Positions 47,090 to 58,879 of a stretch of 64,000 nucleotides of DNA are shown piece after piece. The translations under genes were made by a program, and so were the position numbers. Each line of letters begins with the position of its first letter. The first letter of the stretch is position 1. The notes beneath the pieces were generated by a model. The model had not been told where the DNA came from. It did not search any database and was given only the letters and a program-made list of their open reading frames with translations. The stretch comes from Pachypanchax playfairii (Eukaryota; Chordata; Actinopteri; Cyprinodontiformes; Aplocheilidae), in assembly GCA_006937955.1 (NCBI GenBank), contig SSNP01000035.1, positions 806,001 through 870,000 of the forward strand. Direction: 5' to 3'.

Positions 47090-47510
47090 GGGAAAATCTG
47101 TCAGTCAACAGCACATTTTGTGTATTCACGTATTTTCTCTCTTCTACTCTCTCTTTCTTCCTTTTCTCCAGTCCTCTCCTCTCTAGCTGAGTACCTCCTT
47201 TCTCCTCCTCCACATTTAAAAAATCTAAATCTTGATCATTATGGAAAGAGGTCCTTACTCCCCCTTTTTTCACCCTCATCTTGCAAATCATTTCTTACTT
47301 AATGCCATCTCATCGTCCTGTACCATCATCATTACCTCCCCCCAATCCCCCACGTCTCCATCCTCCTTCCACTACTACTCTCTCTCCCACCAGCCTGCAC
47401 GCTCATTACACAGCTTTCATCATTATCATCACCACTGCATTCCCGTCTGTTTACTCTCTCAAACCTCTTCCATTCCCTTCTCCACCTTACACCATTTCTC
47501 AGCTCAGTAG
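47090..47510 (+). repeat. Pyrimidine-rich low-complexity tract
   Basis: C/T-rich run with TCTCCTCC, CATCATC and CCTCCCCCC words that keeps several frames open on both strands (for example 46892-47302 and 47281-47547). The predicted peptides are S/P/H/L-rich low-complexity and have no start or splice support. Confidence 0.65.
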
Positions 47511-48096
47511 GATCATGATTTTCAAAGTCTTCTGCTCTGCTTTTTAACCTTTTTATTTTCCTTTTTTTTGTCAGAGATGGTGCAAATGGCTCAGAATCAG
47601 AAAATATTCCAGTGTCCTTCCTTTCAGCTCAGTACATTCTACCATTATATCAGTCTCTCATTCACATCAGTAGAACTGGCCAAATGAAAAGCAAATTTCT
47701 GCTTGAGTGAAGAAACTGGTATGAATCAAAGAGAAAAATGAATTACAGAATTTTAAGAAAGTTTATTTTACACAAAAAACTATAAAATATTGCAAAGCTT
47801 GAAAATAATTCAAACTGCGTCATGCAGTATTTGTATCTGCAAACAAATAATGACAAGAAAAGAAATGAAAGAAGTGTGGTCATCTGTTATAACAAACATT
47901 TAAATGCATGCTAAAGGATAGCTTAAGTAATTAGGATTCATTTTTTTTAAACATTAAGAAGATATACTTTTTTTACTCATAATAGTCTGAAAATCTGGAA
48001 TAAAAACTTAAATTTTAACATGTGAATCATTAGTATTTTTTAGCAATCACAGTCATACAGGAAACATTTGAACAATCAAATAACCAAAATATTGTA

Positions 48097-48436
48097 GTGT
48101 TATATGTAATTGTATAGCGCTTTACTCAAGTCCTATCACCCCAAAGTGCTTCACACACTTTGTCATTCACTCATTCACATGATTGGTGGTAAAATACTAC
48201 AGACATCTTGTACCCACAGCTGTCCTGGGACACATACTAATAGAGGCGAGGCTGCCAGACACCAGCGCCACTGGACCCTCCGACCACCACCAAACAGGCA
48301 AAGAGGGTTAAGTGTCTTGCCCAAGGACACAACGGCTAGACAATCTTTTTCTCCTGGCAGTGTGGGGATTCGAACCGCTGACCCTTCTGGTGACCGGATG
48401 ACCTGCTCTACCGCATGAGCCACGGCCACCCCTACA
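48097..48436 (-). mobile_element. tRNA-derived SINE
   Basis: Read on the minus strand, the head looks like a tRNA: an A-box-like TGGCTCATGCGGTAGAGC (48405-48422) and a B-box GGTTCGAATCC (48366-48376). It continues into a body with TTGTGTCCTTGGGCAAGACA and GGTGATAGGACTTGAG, and a tail reading AAAGCGCTATACAATTACAT, text shared with many teleost SINEs and LINE tails. The internal boxes would drive RNA polymerase III. It is not a functional tRNA gene: the anticodon arm is not conserved and it runs on without a terminator. Confidence 0.75.
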
Positions 48437-48536
48437 TGCAATATTTTGAGTTGTATTTAAAACATGAACCATTTAGATCCACATGTCACAAAGGAGTCAT
48501 ATTATCACCAGTGCAAAGAGAAAATGAAACAATAGC

Positions 48537-48845
48537 CGCGTTTACATGTGCAAAAGGTCTTTAATCTGATCATTGTTTGAATTAGAATTTGACCGTGTAC
48601 ATGGATACAAAAAACATCTTTCCGATTATGACACACGTTTATATGCGCCACACGTTTGATCAGGTTAGCTCATTTTGACATGAGCAGAACAATGCGAAAC
48701 ACCAAACTTCCGTTGTAAACAAACATGGCTGCATTTGTTTAAAATTAAGCAGTAACATCTTCTTCTGAGCGTGTTTTTATTGTTTCTGGAAACATTTTTA
48801 CATCTAAACCTCCAGCAGCGCATTTGTGTCAAAAACTGATTAGTA
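48537..48845 (+). repeat. Interspersed repeat starting GCCGCGTTTACATG
   Basis: Starts GCCGCGTTTACATGTGC and contains TTTAATCTGATCATTG, CCGATTATGACACACGTTTA and AACATGGCTGC. GCGTTTACATG-type ends are common in fish MITEs, and a related word begins the outer element near 30347. The far end was not defined. Confidence 0.45.
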
Positions 48846-48899
48846 GGAAACACAGCTAATGATGGACAGGTGAAGATTTAACCAGAGAAGTTTCCAAAT

Positions 48900-51430
48900 C
48901 AATAAAACAATAGATTTTTCTGCCATCATCTTTTCCCGTGTCTCCTCTTGTTCTTTCCCTAGTTTTTCAACCTTTCATTTTAAACTAATTTTGAATGATC
49001 AATTCTATTTTTTGAAAACATTCTGTTTTTCCGTGTTTATTTTGGCTACGTCATAACTTAGTCTACATTTTTATTTTTCATGTTAAACTGAGAGCTTAGT
49101 CCTAAAACCTTTCCATTATCTTGTCATTATTATTGTCTATCAATTTAAACATTTTTATGTGGTCCAGCTGTACTCTTTACTAACTCAGTGAAACACACAC
49201 AACACACATGGACTCCCTGTATGCATCTTCCCTCCAGACAGACAATTGTGTTTGATTCTGAAGACACACAGAGGCAACTTGGAGATGGTCCAGCACTGCG
49301 AAGTAGTTCATCATACTTATATTAAAAATATGTCTGAAAACTTTTGATGTCAAGTTAAATAAATGTAGTGGCTCACCTTGGACCCACACTCATTAAAATG
49401 TTCTGTTTTTTCAAGCCTTTGGGGACTCAAGTTAAGTCAATTAAAGTCCTCCTCTGTTGTTCAGGGCTCACTACTGCATACTGAGGTATACCTCTGCTTA
49501 TCATTCTAAAAAGGAGTATTTTAACCTGATGCACTGGCCACATGTTGAAAAAAAAGGCTGGTGTCACTTGGGTAATTATTGGGAAATGGGCCAAACAGCA
49601 CAGCATGACTTGGTCATAAAGAAACATTTTACATTTTGCAGCTCTTGTTCAAAAAGGTAGTAACTTCTCTGTTAGACTCAGAGGTTTGTCATAAAAGAAA
49701 GAAAACGGAATAAAAAATGCCACGTCAACCACAGTTACACGCCATGAAGGAAAAGGTCACACACTCAAAGTCACACCAAAATATTACTAACTTACTGCTT
49801 TTCTCTTTTGTCACAACATTGTAAATGGGATGCATCTGGGCTTATTAGGAAAATAAGTTGTCTTTATTGTCAGACTTTCTTTACTGTACAATAATTTATT
49901 TTTAAAATTTTAGACATGTTTAAAGAGTTTCTGTGTGTTTTTAACTATTTTGTATCTGTAGATGTCTTGGAGTACTTTTAGATAAAAATTAAATAAGTAG
50001 GTTTCTGCAGTTCACAAAGTGATTTTAAAACATCCCTTTTAAAACCTTATTATTTTACATAGGCTTTTAATTCTACTTTAGTATTGGAACATTCATATTT
50101 TTGATTTTTTTTTATTTATTTTATTGCTTGTGTTTATAGTTTATACTGTGTTTATTTTGACTGAATAATGTATCTCTATATTTGTTCAAACCTTACTTTG
50201 GTCAAGTCCGTTGTTTGAGTGTGTTATAGAAAAAGACTTTGACATTTATAAAATTGTAAATAAGAAAAAACCTTGAGCTGATAAAACATTTCTCTTCAAC
50301 TTGTTCCTGCAAACTCTGGAAAAAAGGTCCAAGTTAATAAAAATGTACCTTATAGAAATGAATAGATCTTTTTGTAGTCAATGGAGTTGAAATCATCTCT
50401 TTATTGATTTGTAACAAGAGGACTAGGCATTCAAAATCAAGTTTTAAAAAGAAACTTTCCTAAAATTCCTGCAAACACTTGTGCATTTATTGCTGAAGTA
50501 GTGATTGCCATCTCCTCTAGACCTTTACCTGACATAAAACTCAAAATCAATAACTGGAAATGTAGTAGTGATTTATATACATTTCATTAGATCCACACTA
50601 AAAAACAGCATCCTCTTTACTCACTGAACTGAACTAAAATGACCTGCATGGGCTCAAATGATTTACTCTTGAACTGAACTTTTAACAACTGATGACACAG
50701 ACAAAATATATATTTTTGTCTCTTGTTCACTTTCTAAGGCAAAACGCTACAAATTGTTAGGGTTAAAGAATCTTTGCACCATAGTGACACAATTTTCTTT
50801 TGAATTTTACTTTCATGTACTTTCATAGTAAAAAGATTAGTCTTACTGTACAAATGTATTACACACATCATGAAGGCATTTTTGTTGGTTGGAACATGAC
50901 AATGTTTAATGAGCAATTTCAGTAATTAACTGTCCAGATCAACCGCTTGAGATGTGTTAAGTCAGATGCTGTGCATAGTGTTTACAGGCAAGACAACAAG
51001 AGGGTATAAATAATAGATATAATAAACCAATCCTGTTGATTTAACAGGATAACTGAGGAAGAGTCAGTCAGTTTGTCACTTAAACTAACACTTTTTGTGG
51101 AGAGTCTCTTTTGAAAATGATCTTAAAAAAAGGTTTGGCTTAGAAAATCTTTTAAAATTAGATTTCTGATGTACTTATCCCTCCAACAAACTTTTAAAAC
51201 TTCTACAAAAAGCATACTATATTCATAAAAGATTTGCTTTTATGAAGAGAAAGAATGTACGTTTTTTCAGACTCTCCTGTAAAGATCTCCAAACAAATTC
51301 ACAATAGTTCAGAAAATTTTGAACAAAAGTAAAGAAGATCATATTTGATTGATTATTCACTTTTTTTTAGTAATACTTCTTGGCAATAAATTGTGCTGTT
51401 GAAAAGCCTGTTTCCCTTTAAACAACATTT
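48900..51430. other. No gene seen, 2.5 kb
   Basis: AT-rich sequence with chance frames (49180-49389, 49427-49660, 50734-50916). No splice-supported exon and no recognised repeat. Confidence 0.4.
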
Positions 51431-51436
51431 GTAATG

Positions 51437-52174
51437 AAAATGCAATGAGCAGCAGAGTTGAGTATGTGGGTTGCTCCCATGAAAATGTGCCAAACATTTT
51501 CTGACAATTACAAATAGCTCACTTATCAGATTGAATTGTTAAAGTCTGAAGAAACAAGACATGTTGGTGATTTAAGAGTTTATTCGTTCATTAAGGTGGC
51601 CTCAGTAGCATGTGGAAGAAGTACAGAACTATGTACACAGCCACAATAAACTGGCACATCCACCTCATGCTGCTCACCAGCTTGGTCACACTGTGTTGGG
51701 ATTACCTACAATGATGACAAGCCTTGTCTTTCCAGGGAGAGAGATGCTGCTCCATATCATCACAGTGCCTCGAATAAAAGCTGTGACCTGACTGGTGCAC
51801 CAATCCTCCTGGGATACCCACTTTGGGGCCTGTCTCAAGGATCTCCATTATACGGAACTTTGCTGTCAGTTTGGAGATGGTTCTTGGGCTCACTCCAAAT
51901 AATTCAGCAGCTTGGTTTTATGGAACACCATACAGATCAGTCAAACATGGGATACTTAGATCAGACACCAAATGACCTCTATTACAGAGTCACCACCAAC
52001 TGGGGCTTCTAAATTGGTTCAAATCAGAAATCTGATTGGTAGCACCTGAGGTACCAGAAGTTCTACACAAGACTCAAATAGGTAAGCTGTTTTGTTGTTG
52101 GCAGTAAAGATCTGGCATGTTTTTATGGGTTTAGCTCATGTATTCAACTCTGCTGCTCAATCCATAAATGCATT
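51437..52174. mobile_element. DNA-transposon remnant with long inverted ends
   Basis: The left end (51437 onward) has GAGCAGCAGAGTTGAGTATG followed by GGGTTGCTCCCATGAAAATG; the right end read inward from 52174 has TTGAGCAGCAGAGTTGAATA then ACATGAGCTAAACCCATAAAAACATGCCAGA. These inverted arms stay related for about 60 bp. The interior (GTGGAAGAAGTACAGAACTA, ACACTGTGTTGGGATTAC, CTGCTCCATATCATCACAGTG) resembles fish Tc1/mariner-type repeat text, with a 63-codon frame at 51702-51893 on the minus strand, too short for a transposase. A non-autonomous or heavily deleted copy. Confidence 0.6.
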
Positions 52175-52850
52175 TTCCCTACAAATGTGCGAGAATTTGA
52201 AAGAAAAAACAAACAAACTTTTAAATGGATTTTATGTACAAAAAGTATCGTTACAGCATTAAAATAATTGACCCAACACAATTTTCCTTACTTTTCGTGC
52301 AATGTTAAGATTTTTTCTTGTTCTATTGTGAATTACGGGGGCTTGTGTTTAAAAGTTGATCTGCATTGTTTCACATAATAAAAAGGTGTAAAAATTATAC
52401 TTACTGTAACATTTCTAAAAGTTTTCTTATTAGATAAATACATCAGAAATCCAAGTGTACAAGTTTTTTTTTAAGGTAACACTTCTTTTTTATGGTTATT
52501 TTGAAAATAGACACTCTGAAGAAAAAGGGTTAGTTTTATGACAAACTGTCTGATTTATCCTCAGTTATCCTGTTAATCTAACAAGATTAACTGGGATCTT
52601 TGGGGAGATTTGAATAGCAAGGGTTGCACAGATTACACATTATTAAGTAACATTCCGAAGCTGTAACAGAGTACATATAGAGCTTTACATTAAACTTCTG
52701 TCTGTGGTACACTGTTTGCACCTGCAGTGTATTGTAGTCCACAAGATGGCAGCGTTACTACACTGAGCTTCACTAGGGAACTGTCTGAGGTGCTGAATCA
52801 AATCTCACTTTCTCAATCTATCCTCCTCCATTCATCCATCATCCGTCCGT

Positions 52851-52921
52851 TCAGTCCAGTTCAGTCCAGTCCAGTCCAGTGCAGTCCAGTCCAGTCCAGT
52901 CCAGTCCAGTCCAGTCCAGTC
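52851..52921. repeat. (CCAGT)n pentanucleotide microsatellite
   Basis: About fourteen units of CAGTC/CCAGT with a few variant units (TTCAGT, GCAGT) near the left end. A reading frame through it (52727-53035) is an SPVQ repeat and not a gene. Confidence 0.92.
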
Positions 52922-53043
52922 ACTTTAGGTCTGGTAATATTTAGGCTATTACTTGTTGAAATGCACCTGAAAATGCACTTTACAAGTAAACGCCATTTCT
53001 GTACTAGGGCAAATGACCAGGATATTTATATATAATGTATGTA

Positions 53044-53326
53044 TAGGGTGGCATGGATATCGATACTGGTATCGGCACCAATACCGTCTAATGTCCTTGT
53101 ATTCGTTAAAGTTAATGGTATCGGTTAAAGTTAACAATACCATGAACCGATAGTTAAAATGTGAAACTCTGCAATAATTTCACAGAAAATGTTAATTTTT
53201 AACTTTAAAATGTTAGTTTTGTAGTCAATTTTATAAATATTTTAATAGTTCACGGTATCGGTAAGTAGTCAGATCCAAGTATCGGTATCGGATCAATTTG
53301 AAAAAAACTGCATAATTGCACCCCTA
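53044..53326. mobile_element. hAT-like MITE with ATCGATAC repeats
   Basis: Ends are imperfect inverted repeats: TAGGGTGGCAT on the left and, read inward, TAGGGGTGCAAT on the right. Subterminal tracts are full of GGTATCGG and CCGATA words in both orientations, as in a known class of fish non-autonomous hAT elements. The flanks are TA-rich, so the target duplication cannot be called. Confidence 0.6.
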
Positions 53327-53437
53327 TATATAAATATATATATAAAAAAATGACAAACTAGCCCAATGCACAGAGAGCTAGCAGCTTGATGGATGACTCA
53401 CAGTAATGCCGTGAAATGGCTCAACCCACACTCACTC

Positions 53438-53440
<3 letters not shown>

Positions 53441-53497
<57 letters not shown>

Positions 53498-53502
53498 ACA
53501 AG
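53441..53502. repeat. (CA)n microsatellite
   Basis: About 25-30 CA units directly beside a MITE. Encodes only CVCV repeats on the reverse strand. Confidence 0.92.
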
Positions 53503-53516
53503 TGTGTTTTGTTATC

Positions 53517-53725
53517 CTTATGGGGACCGTCCATTGACTTGATTGATTGATTTTGGTAACTAGATTTATACCTAACCCAAACCCTTTTACTAACCTTAAC
53601 CATTACTGATCTATAACTAACCCTAAGACTAACTAAAACTCTATTCACACCATACCTATAAACCTAACCCCTAACCCTAAAAAGGGGAGTCCCACTCATG
53701 GGGACCAGGCTTCGGTCCCCACAAG
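53517..53725. mobile_element. MITE with GGGGACC inverted ends and telomere-like interior
   Basis: Ends CTTATGGGGACC (53517-53528) and GGTCCCCACAAG (53714-53725) are inverted at 11 of 12 positions. The interior has many CCTAACCC/CTAACCTTAACC words, and TTTTGGTAACTAGATTTATA-CCTAACCC, which I recognise from a very common teleost repeat. The CCCTAA words are part of the element and are not evidence of a chromosome fusion or telomere. Confidence 0.7.
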
Positions 53726-53789
53726 AACCCTCGGACCCCAGAAAGATAGTAAAAGTCAGGAAACTGGTCCTCAGGAGGTCAGAAATACA

Positions 53790-53955
53790 ACCCCCCCCGC
53801 CCCCCCCCCCCCACACACACACGAAATGGTATTTGTCCCAAAATCACTTTCTCTCTTTCTTTCGTTCTCTCTCTCTCTCTTTCTCTCTCTCTGTCTCTCT
53901 CTCTCTCCCTCACACACAACATTTGTCCCACAATCTCTCTCTCACACACATACAC
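53790..53955. repeat. Poly(C), (CA)n and (CT)n simple sequence
   Basis: C-runs at 53791-53811, then CACACACA, then CT-rich TCTCTC runs at 53856-53908 and 53933-53945. Explains several overlapping frames (53698-54107) on both strands that are not genes. Confidence 0.9.
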
Positions 53956-54109
53956 ACCCGCCCCCAAACACAGCCACTGCAGAGCTCCCCAAAAAGTCTA
54001 ATAAACAAACAAAAATCAAACCAAAAAAAAAAACAACAAACAAAACAGAAAACATGTGGCAGTCAAACACTCTGATGTGTGAGAACAAGCAGTGGTATCA
54101 AAATTAGGA

Positions 54110-55000
54110 TGGTTAACAGTCACAACAAGACATGCACTTATGTGGATTAACAGGATGAGAGATTACTGACAAATTTATTGTGAGAAAAATATTTTAATTA
54201 GAAAAAGCACAGGCTGTTGTACCAGACAAATCTTCTACCATGTGGTCAAAGTACCCTAGGGGTTAGTTTGGTGGTCTAAAGCAAAACTGAGGATTTGCTC
54301 CAAATCACACTTTTATTTTTTCATGCTTTAGTAATTAAAATTGGACCATTTTTGCTGAGGATTATTTAAACACATGCAAAACATGCAGACCCATCTTCAA
54401 AAATATTCCCATGTAGATTGAATCATGACTTATTTTTGCTTGAGCAAAATGTTTTCTCTTTGAATCTTCCCAAGGATGTAGTATGTCCAATTACCACTGT
54501 GGGCATCACAGACACAAAAACAAAAGCACAAACATAGACATGCATAAATGCATAAAACTCAATCATTATTTGATAAAGTAATTCCTGAAAATATGAGTGG
54601 AAATAAATTATTTTTAATATGTGAAGGGATCATGAAGAGTAACTGGCTCTTTAATAGCTACAATGGCAACAGGAGCAGAATCCTCATCTGTCTTTCTGAT
54701 GTTAGACTAGGAGCATCTGCTCAGTGGTTCTGAGTTTCTCCTGCTCTTGGATGGAGCTATGAGACAAGAGCAATGTGTGATCTGCTTTTATCTCCAGATG
54801 ATGATGCTGTTGGTCATTTGAGTGGCTCAGCAGGCTAATTCTTCATGATGTGTTTGTTGTGATGTAATCTTGTTAGTATTATCCTTTGCACATGCCACAA
54901 GGGACTGAGGGGATCAATAACTGACTTGTAGATTTATTTGGGGTGCAAACACACACATCATCAGGTGGTCTTTACAGTATTTGGAGCTAGAAAACAGTAA
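54110..55000. other. No gene seen, 0.9 kb
   Basis: Unremarkable AT-rich sequence; the reading frame at 54548-54733 has no support. Confidence 0.4.
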
Positions 55001-55079
55001 AAGGAGATTTTCTATATTAAGTGTGATGTGACCTTTTAGGGTGATGTTGTGAAAGTATTAACTGTATCTAATGTATGAG

Positions 55080-55720
55080 TTGAATGTCTTTTTCTCACTG
55101 AATGTGGTTCCCTTATTTCTTTTGATGCACTCTGTTCATTTTCCTTTTCTCTATCTGCTACTTTTCTCCATTTTGATTGTTTCTCCCACTTCTCCATCTT
55201 TCAATCTTCTTCTCGTTGCTGTTATTTTGTTCTCATCTTTTCGTACAAATGTTTTCATTTTACTTGTGGTCAGCTGTTTTCTTCTTCTAATCCTTAGCTT
55301 TCATTCAGCCTCCCTTCTTGTTCGTTTTCTCTTTGGTCCTGTTCTCTTGCCCCCACTTTGTAATTTCCTGACACTTCAAATCATTCTTTTACTGCTTCTT
55401 TAATTTCTTGCTTCCTTGACTTCCCACTTTATCTATTCATACTTTCTTTTTTTCTTTAATTTTACTGATGTCTGTTTTCCTTTTCATACTTTATTTAGTC
55501 CATCTGTTTGCCAAAACCTCTTCTCTTCATTCTCCTTCCAGTTTTTCGACTCTGTCTTACCTGCCTTTGTTTTTCCTCCACCTGGTCACTCTTTCTTTTG
55601 TCCGTTATTTTCTTCATCACCTCTCCTCCGTTGTTTTTCACTTTCCCTCTCTCTCCCCTTTACGTCTCAGACTAACCTGTGCCTCTCTCTTTGCGGCTGC
55701 CTCTCCTTCCCGTGCTCACC
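55080..55720 (+). repeat. Pyrimidine-rich tract upstream of the plus-strand gene
   Basis: About 640 bases dominated by T and C (TTCTTTT, CTCTCC, TTTCTTC). It keeps two or three plus-strand frames open for over 100 codons, giving F/L/S-rich peptides; none has a plausible start or splice. It may be part of the promoter region or 5' flank of the gene starting at 56161. Confidence 0.6.
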
Positions 55721-55724
55721 CCCT

Positions 55725-56160
55725 CTCACCTCACCCCCTCCCTCCCTCTCCGGTCTTAGTCGCTGCTCGCGCGCCGTGCTGTGCGGACCTACCGACCATC
55801 TCTCTTCTCTCCTTCGCTGAATCTCACCCTTCTCCGTCCCTCTCCTCCGCTCCTCTTCACTCTGTGCTATGACAGCTCACACCAGCGGCGCGTTGCCCGA
55901 TCTCAGACTACCGACCCGTCACTGGTTGTCCTGTCCAGACATGAACATGGACGTGCGTGTGAGGAATATTCGTGATTGATCTTTGGTTGTTTTTCTCTTT
56001 TATTTTTCCTTCTTTTGGGGGGTTATAGACACGAAAGAAAAAGGAGGAGGGGGGCTGCCTTCCTCTTTGAACCCCCCCTCCGCTTCTTTCAGCCAAGCAG
56101 AGCGGCAAGGTGGGGAGAGGACTTTCAAATTCAGCGAGCTTGGATTTATTTAACAGCGAA
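55725..56160 (+). promoter_or_regulatory. CpG-rich promoter and 5' UTR block
   Basis: Base composition changes sharply here to GC-rich with many CpGs (GCTGCTCGCGCGCCGTGCTG, ACCAGCGGCGCGTTGCCCGA), against the AT-rich surroundings, and it lies just ahead of a start codon and a signal-peptide exon. CpG density continues past the exon to about 56600 (CATGCGCGCGCACGCAGG). No TATA box is obvious; a dispersed, CpG-type transcription start is likely, but the exact start cannot be read from sequence. Confidence 0.6.
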
Positions 56161-56296
56161 ATGACGGATTTGGGAGCGCCGGGGATCCTGCCGCTGAGGA
56201 CGAGGCTGTATGTGAAGAAAATGGGAGGGCTGAGACTCGACCTCCCGCTTCTCCTCTTCCTGGGGCTTCTCATGGGGGATTTCTTCCCGTCCAGAG
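56161..56296 (+). CDS. First coding exon of a secreted/membrane protein (signal peptide)
   Basis: I do not recognise the gene. The ATG at 56161 opens a frame of 45 codons plus one base, ending at GAG followed by a consensus GTGAGT donor (phase 1). It starts MTDLGAPGILPLRTRL and continues into a classic signal peptide, LRLDLPLLLFLGLLMGDFF, ending FPSR. A second in-frame ATG at 56221 has a better context (AAAATGGGA) and would start directly at the signal peptide (MGGLRLDL), so it may be the true start. A phase-1 signal exon followed by a long first intron is usual for receptors and Ig, EGF or LDLa-domain proteins, but the downstream exons are not in this window, so no family can be assigned. 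Confidence 0.65.
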
Positions 56297-58879
56297 GTGA
56301 GTTTTGGAGGTTTTCGGTCTGTCTGCGTGTCGCTGTAAGCCTGCCCACACGGAGATACGTATGCGAGCGCGTATCTGAGGGTATCACTGTGTTGCGGTTG
56401 GACAGCTTGCGTGTGCAAGAAATAATGAAAAATGCGTGACTTTAGACAGTGCTGGTATGTGTGCGCAAGTATGAGACAGAGTTACACGAAAGATGCGTGC
56501 ATGCGCGCGCACGCAGGTCCGAGTACCACGCGCGTATCCTCATGTGTGTGCGTGAGTGTGATGTACGGACAGTTTTGTATTTCTGCGCACGAAGCGAATT
56601 GAGAGTGTAGCGGCCAAGTTGGACACGATATCAGTACATATGGGGATACAGCGTGGGGAGGCTCCTTTTCATTATTATCTTTTTATTGCGGGCCCTCGCG
56701 TTGTGCTGACATTTTTAGCAAAAGCAATAAAATAAGTTGAAAATGAATCATCACCATCCACTCAAATCACATTTCAAAAGTCATCTTCGGAATGATGAGG
56801 CACTTCTTGGCAACCAGCTCAGCCCGTGTTAATGTCTACAAATGAGTAGAGAGGGATTTTCATGTGGAGAGGAAATCCCAGGCTCATAGTTGAAGGAGAT
56901 TTTGTGGAGTCACACTCACAGAGGAGCGGATGTCTCAGGGAAGAGACTGATATTATGTGTCTGCAGTCTTACAGGTCTGTGATAAAAGGGATTTTGTGAC
57001 CACAGACGTTCCTGATGTTATGGAGATAGATGAAGGCAGCCGAAAGAGTTAAAATTCTCCTGGGTCTGGTGGGACAGTCACTGTCAACTCTGTTTATCAA
57101 TAGCTTCTTTGTGTTCACTTCTCCTCGCTCTCCGTGCAAATATCTGTCCCTCTGCAGTTGTTCTTGTTTTTAACACTAATCTTTACCCCTTAAGATAAAT
57201 ACATTTTTTATGTTTTCTTAACACTGACAGCATTTTGTTTCTGTGCGTTCTCTGAACATCTACCTTAACTTTCTCCTGCTTTTCATCACATGCATTTATA
57301 TTGTATGTGTGTGTGTGTTTATGTTTGGTAGTGGTACCTTTATCTGTATTCTCTTCCATGCATGCAGCCTGTCAGCCTGGAAATAAAGGGATTTGAGTGA
57401 AAGCGTGATTAAGGGCGAATCGTGTGTGTTGATGAATATGATAGAGGGGCTTTTAAGCTGTTTGTGACTGAAGCAACTGCTTCTTATCACCTGTGATTTA
57501 ACTCTGAATTCAATCTTAGTGTGTTTGAGTGTGCATGTGTGTGTTCTCTTAAGCGTATCTGCTCTGAAATCACAAATTTCCCAAAGTTTTACTAAGATAG
57601 CAGTTTACTGTAACTTTATATCAGATTATCCCCCTCCGACTGTGCAATAATTGTGATTTACCTACATAGTCCATCACTAAGAAGAGCATGATAATGGTTG
57701 CAAATAAGGTTTCTTGGTTACCGAAAAGGTAATTACACAATGCGAGACAAGCTATGAGAAAATTAAAGGGCAAGCAGACATCTGGAGAGACAGAAGGGAG
57801 GGAGGCAATAAATCATTTAGTCAATCCTTAAACCCCAAATGACTGCCAGCCCTTTAAGATATGACATCACACTGTAAAGGACATTAAATTTCAACATGAA
57901 AGTGTCACTTTAAGATGTCACAAACACTGTTTTTCCCCTGAACATCAAGGAAACTTTAAATGCCCTCAGATGCATGTCGTAGCAGTAGGATTTTATTTAA
58001 AATAATCTACATTTGCTGCTATAAAACATTAATACTAGTGTTGCACAATACGCTGAAAATCTATTGTCATGGCAGTATGTATGCAATATTCCCAAAGGAT
58101 TGAAATAAACTGGGGTTGCTGGAGGAGAGATGGGAATTTAGGTAAGCAGAATGTTTTACTTCCTGGTCAGAGAATATCTCGAGAACATAAATTATATTTC
58201 AGGACAAATGAAGAAACACCAAATGTAAGATTTTATCATATGCCTATCCCAGATGTTGAAAGCTGTAAAATAGCAGGATGCAGAACCTATAAAAAGGCAG
58301 TGGCCAGAATGCACAGAAAATATCATAAGCATCCATGTAAATAATAACTGGAAACAATGATGTAAAACAAAAGTTGAAGCTGAAGCAAGATGTGTATCTC
58401 CTCTTGCAACTAGCTACAGTGTATGTTTTTAGACCAAACACACTTCAGAATTTTTTTTCCAGTTGTTTACTTTGATAATCCATGTGGCTCTTGCCTTGGT
58501 GTAAAGGTTCAGACATTCATTTTTCTGAAATGTTTAGCCATAATGAGTTAGATTAAGCTTAAAAACTCAGTGATCGTGTGCAGGTGAGTATGTAGGACAT
58601 GTAGTCCCACATCTCTAGTGTGCAGACTTTCACTTCAAAAATACAACATGGCAGCACCCGTAACTGAGAACTCTGCTTCTTAAACAACAGAAGGGTTGCA
58701 GCTGAATTGGTCATTGCAAGATTTGGAATTCATATCATATTTACATGTTTTTCCAGAATCATGCAGCCCTCCCAGCTGTTATAGACAGTGTAGTAGCTAT
58801 CAAAAATATGATAACATTGGAAGTCCAAAATGCTCAGCTTATCAACATACAATACGAACATAAACTCTGAGTTGGGACA

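Noticed and set aside
46892..47547. Plus-strand frames of 88-136 codons
   Set aside because: Pyrimidine-rich low-complexity sequence keeps stops away; S/P/H/L-rich products with no domain.
48175..48441. tRNA-like sequence and 88-102-codon frames
   Set aside because: A- and B-box are those of a tRNA-derived SINE; no intact anticodon arm or terminator, and the frames are repeat-derived.
53641..53690. Telomere-like CCTAACCCCTAACCCTAA
   Set aside because: Part of the interior of a common GGGGACC-ended fish MITE, not an interstitial telomere.
55071..55872. Three overlapping plus-strand frames of 110-134 codons
   Set aside because: Caused by the pyrimidine-rich tract before the CpG promoter; F/L/S/P-rich with no homology or splice support.
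58069..58344. 91-codon plus-strand frame with spaced cysteines and basic residues
   Set aside because: Looked for a zinc-finger or THAP pattern and found none; no acceptor in the phase required by the exon at 56161-56296. Possibly repeat-derived.
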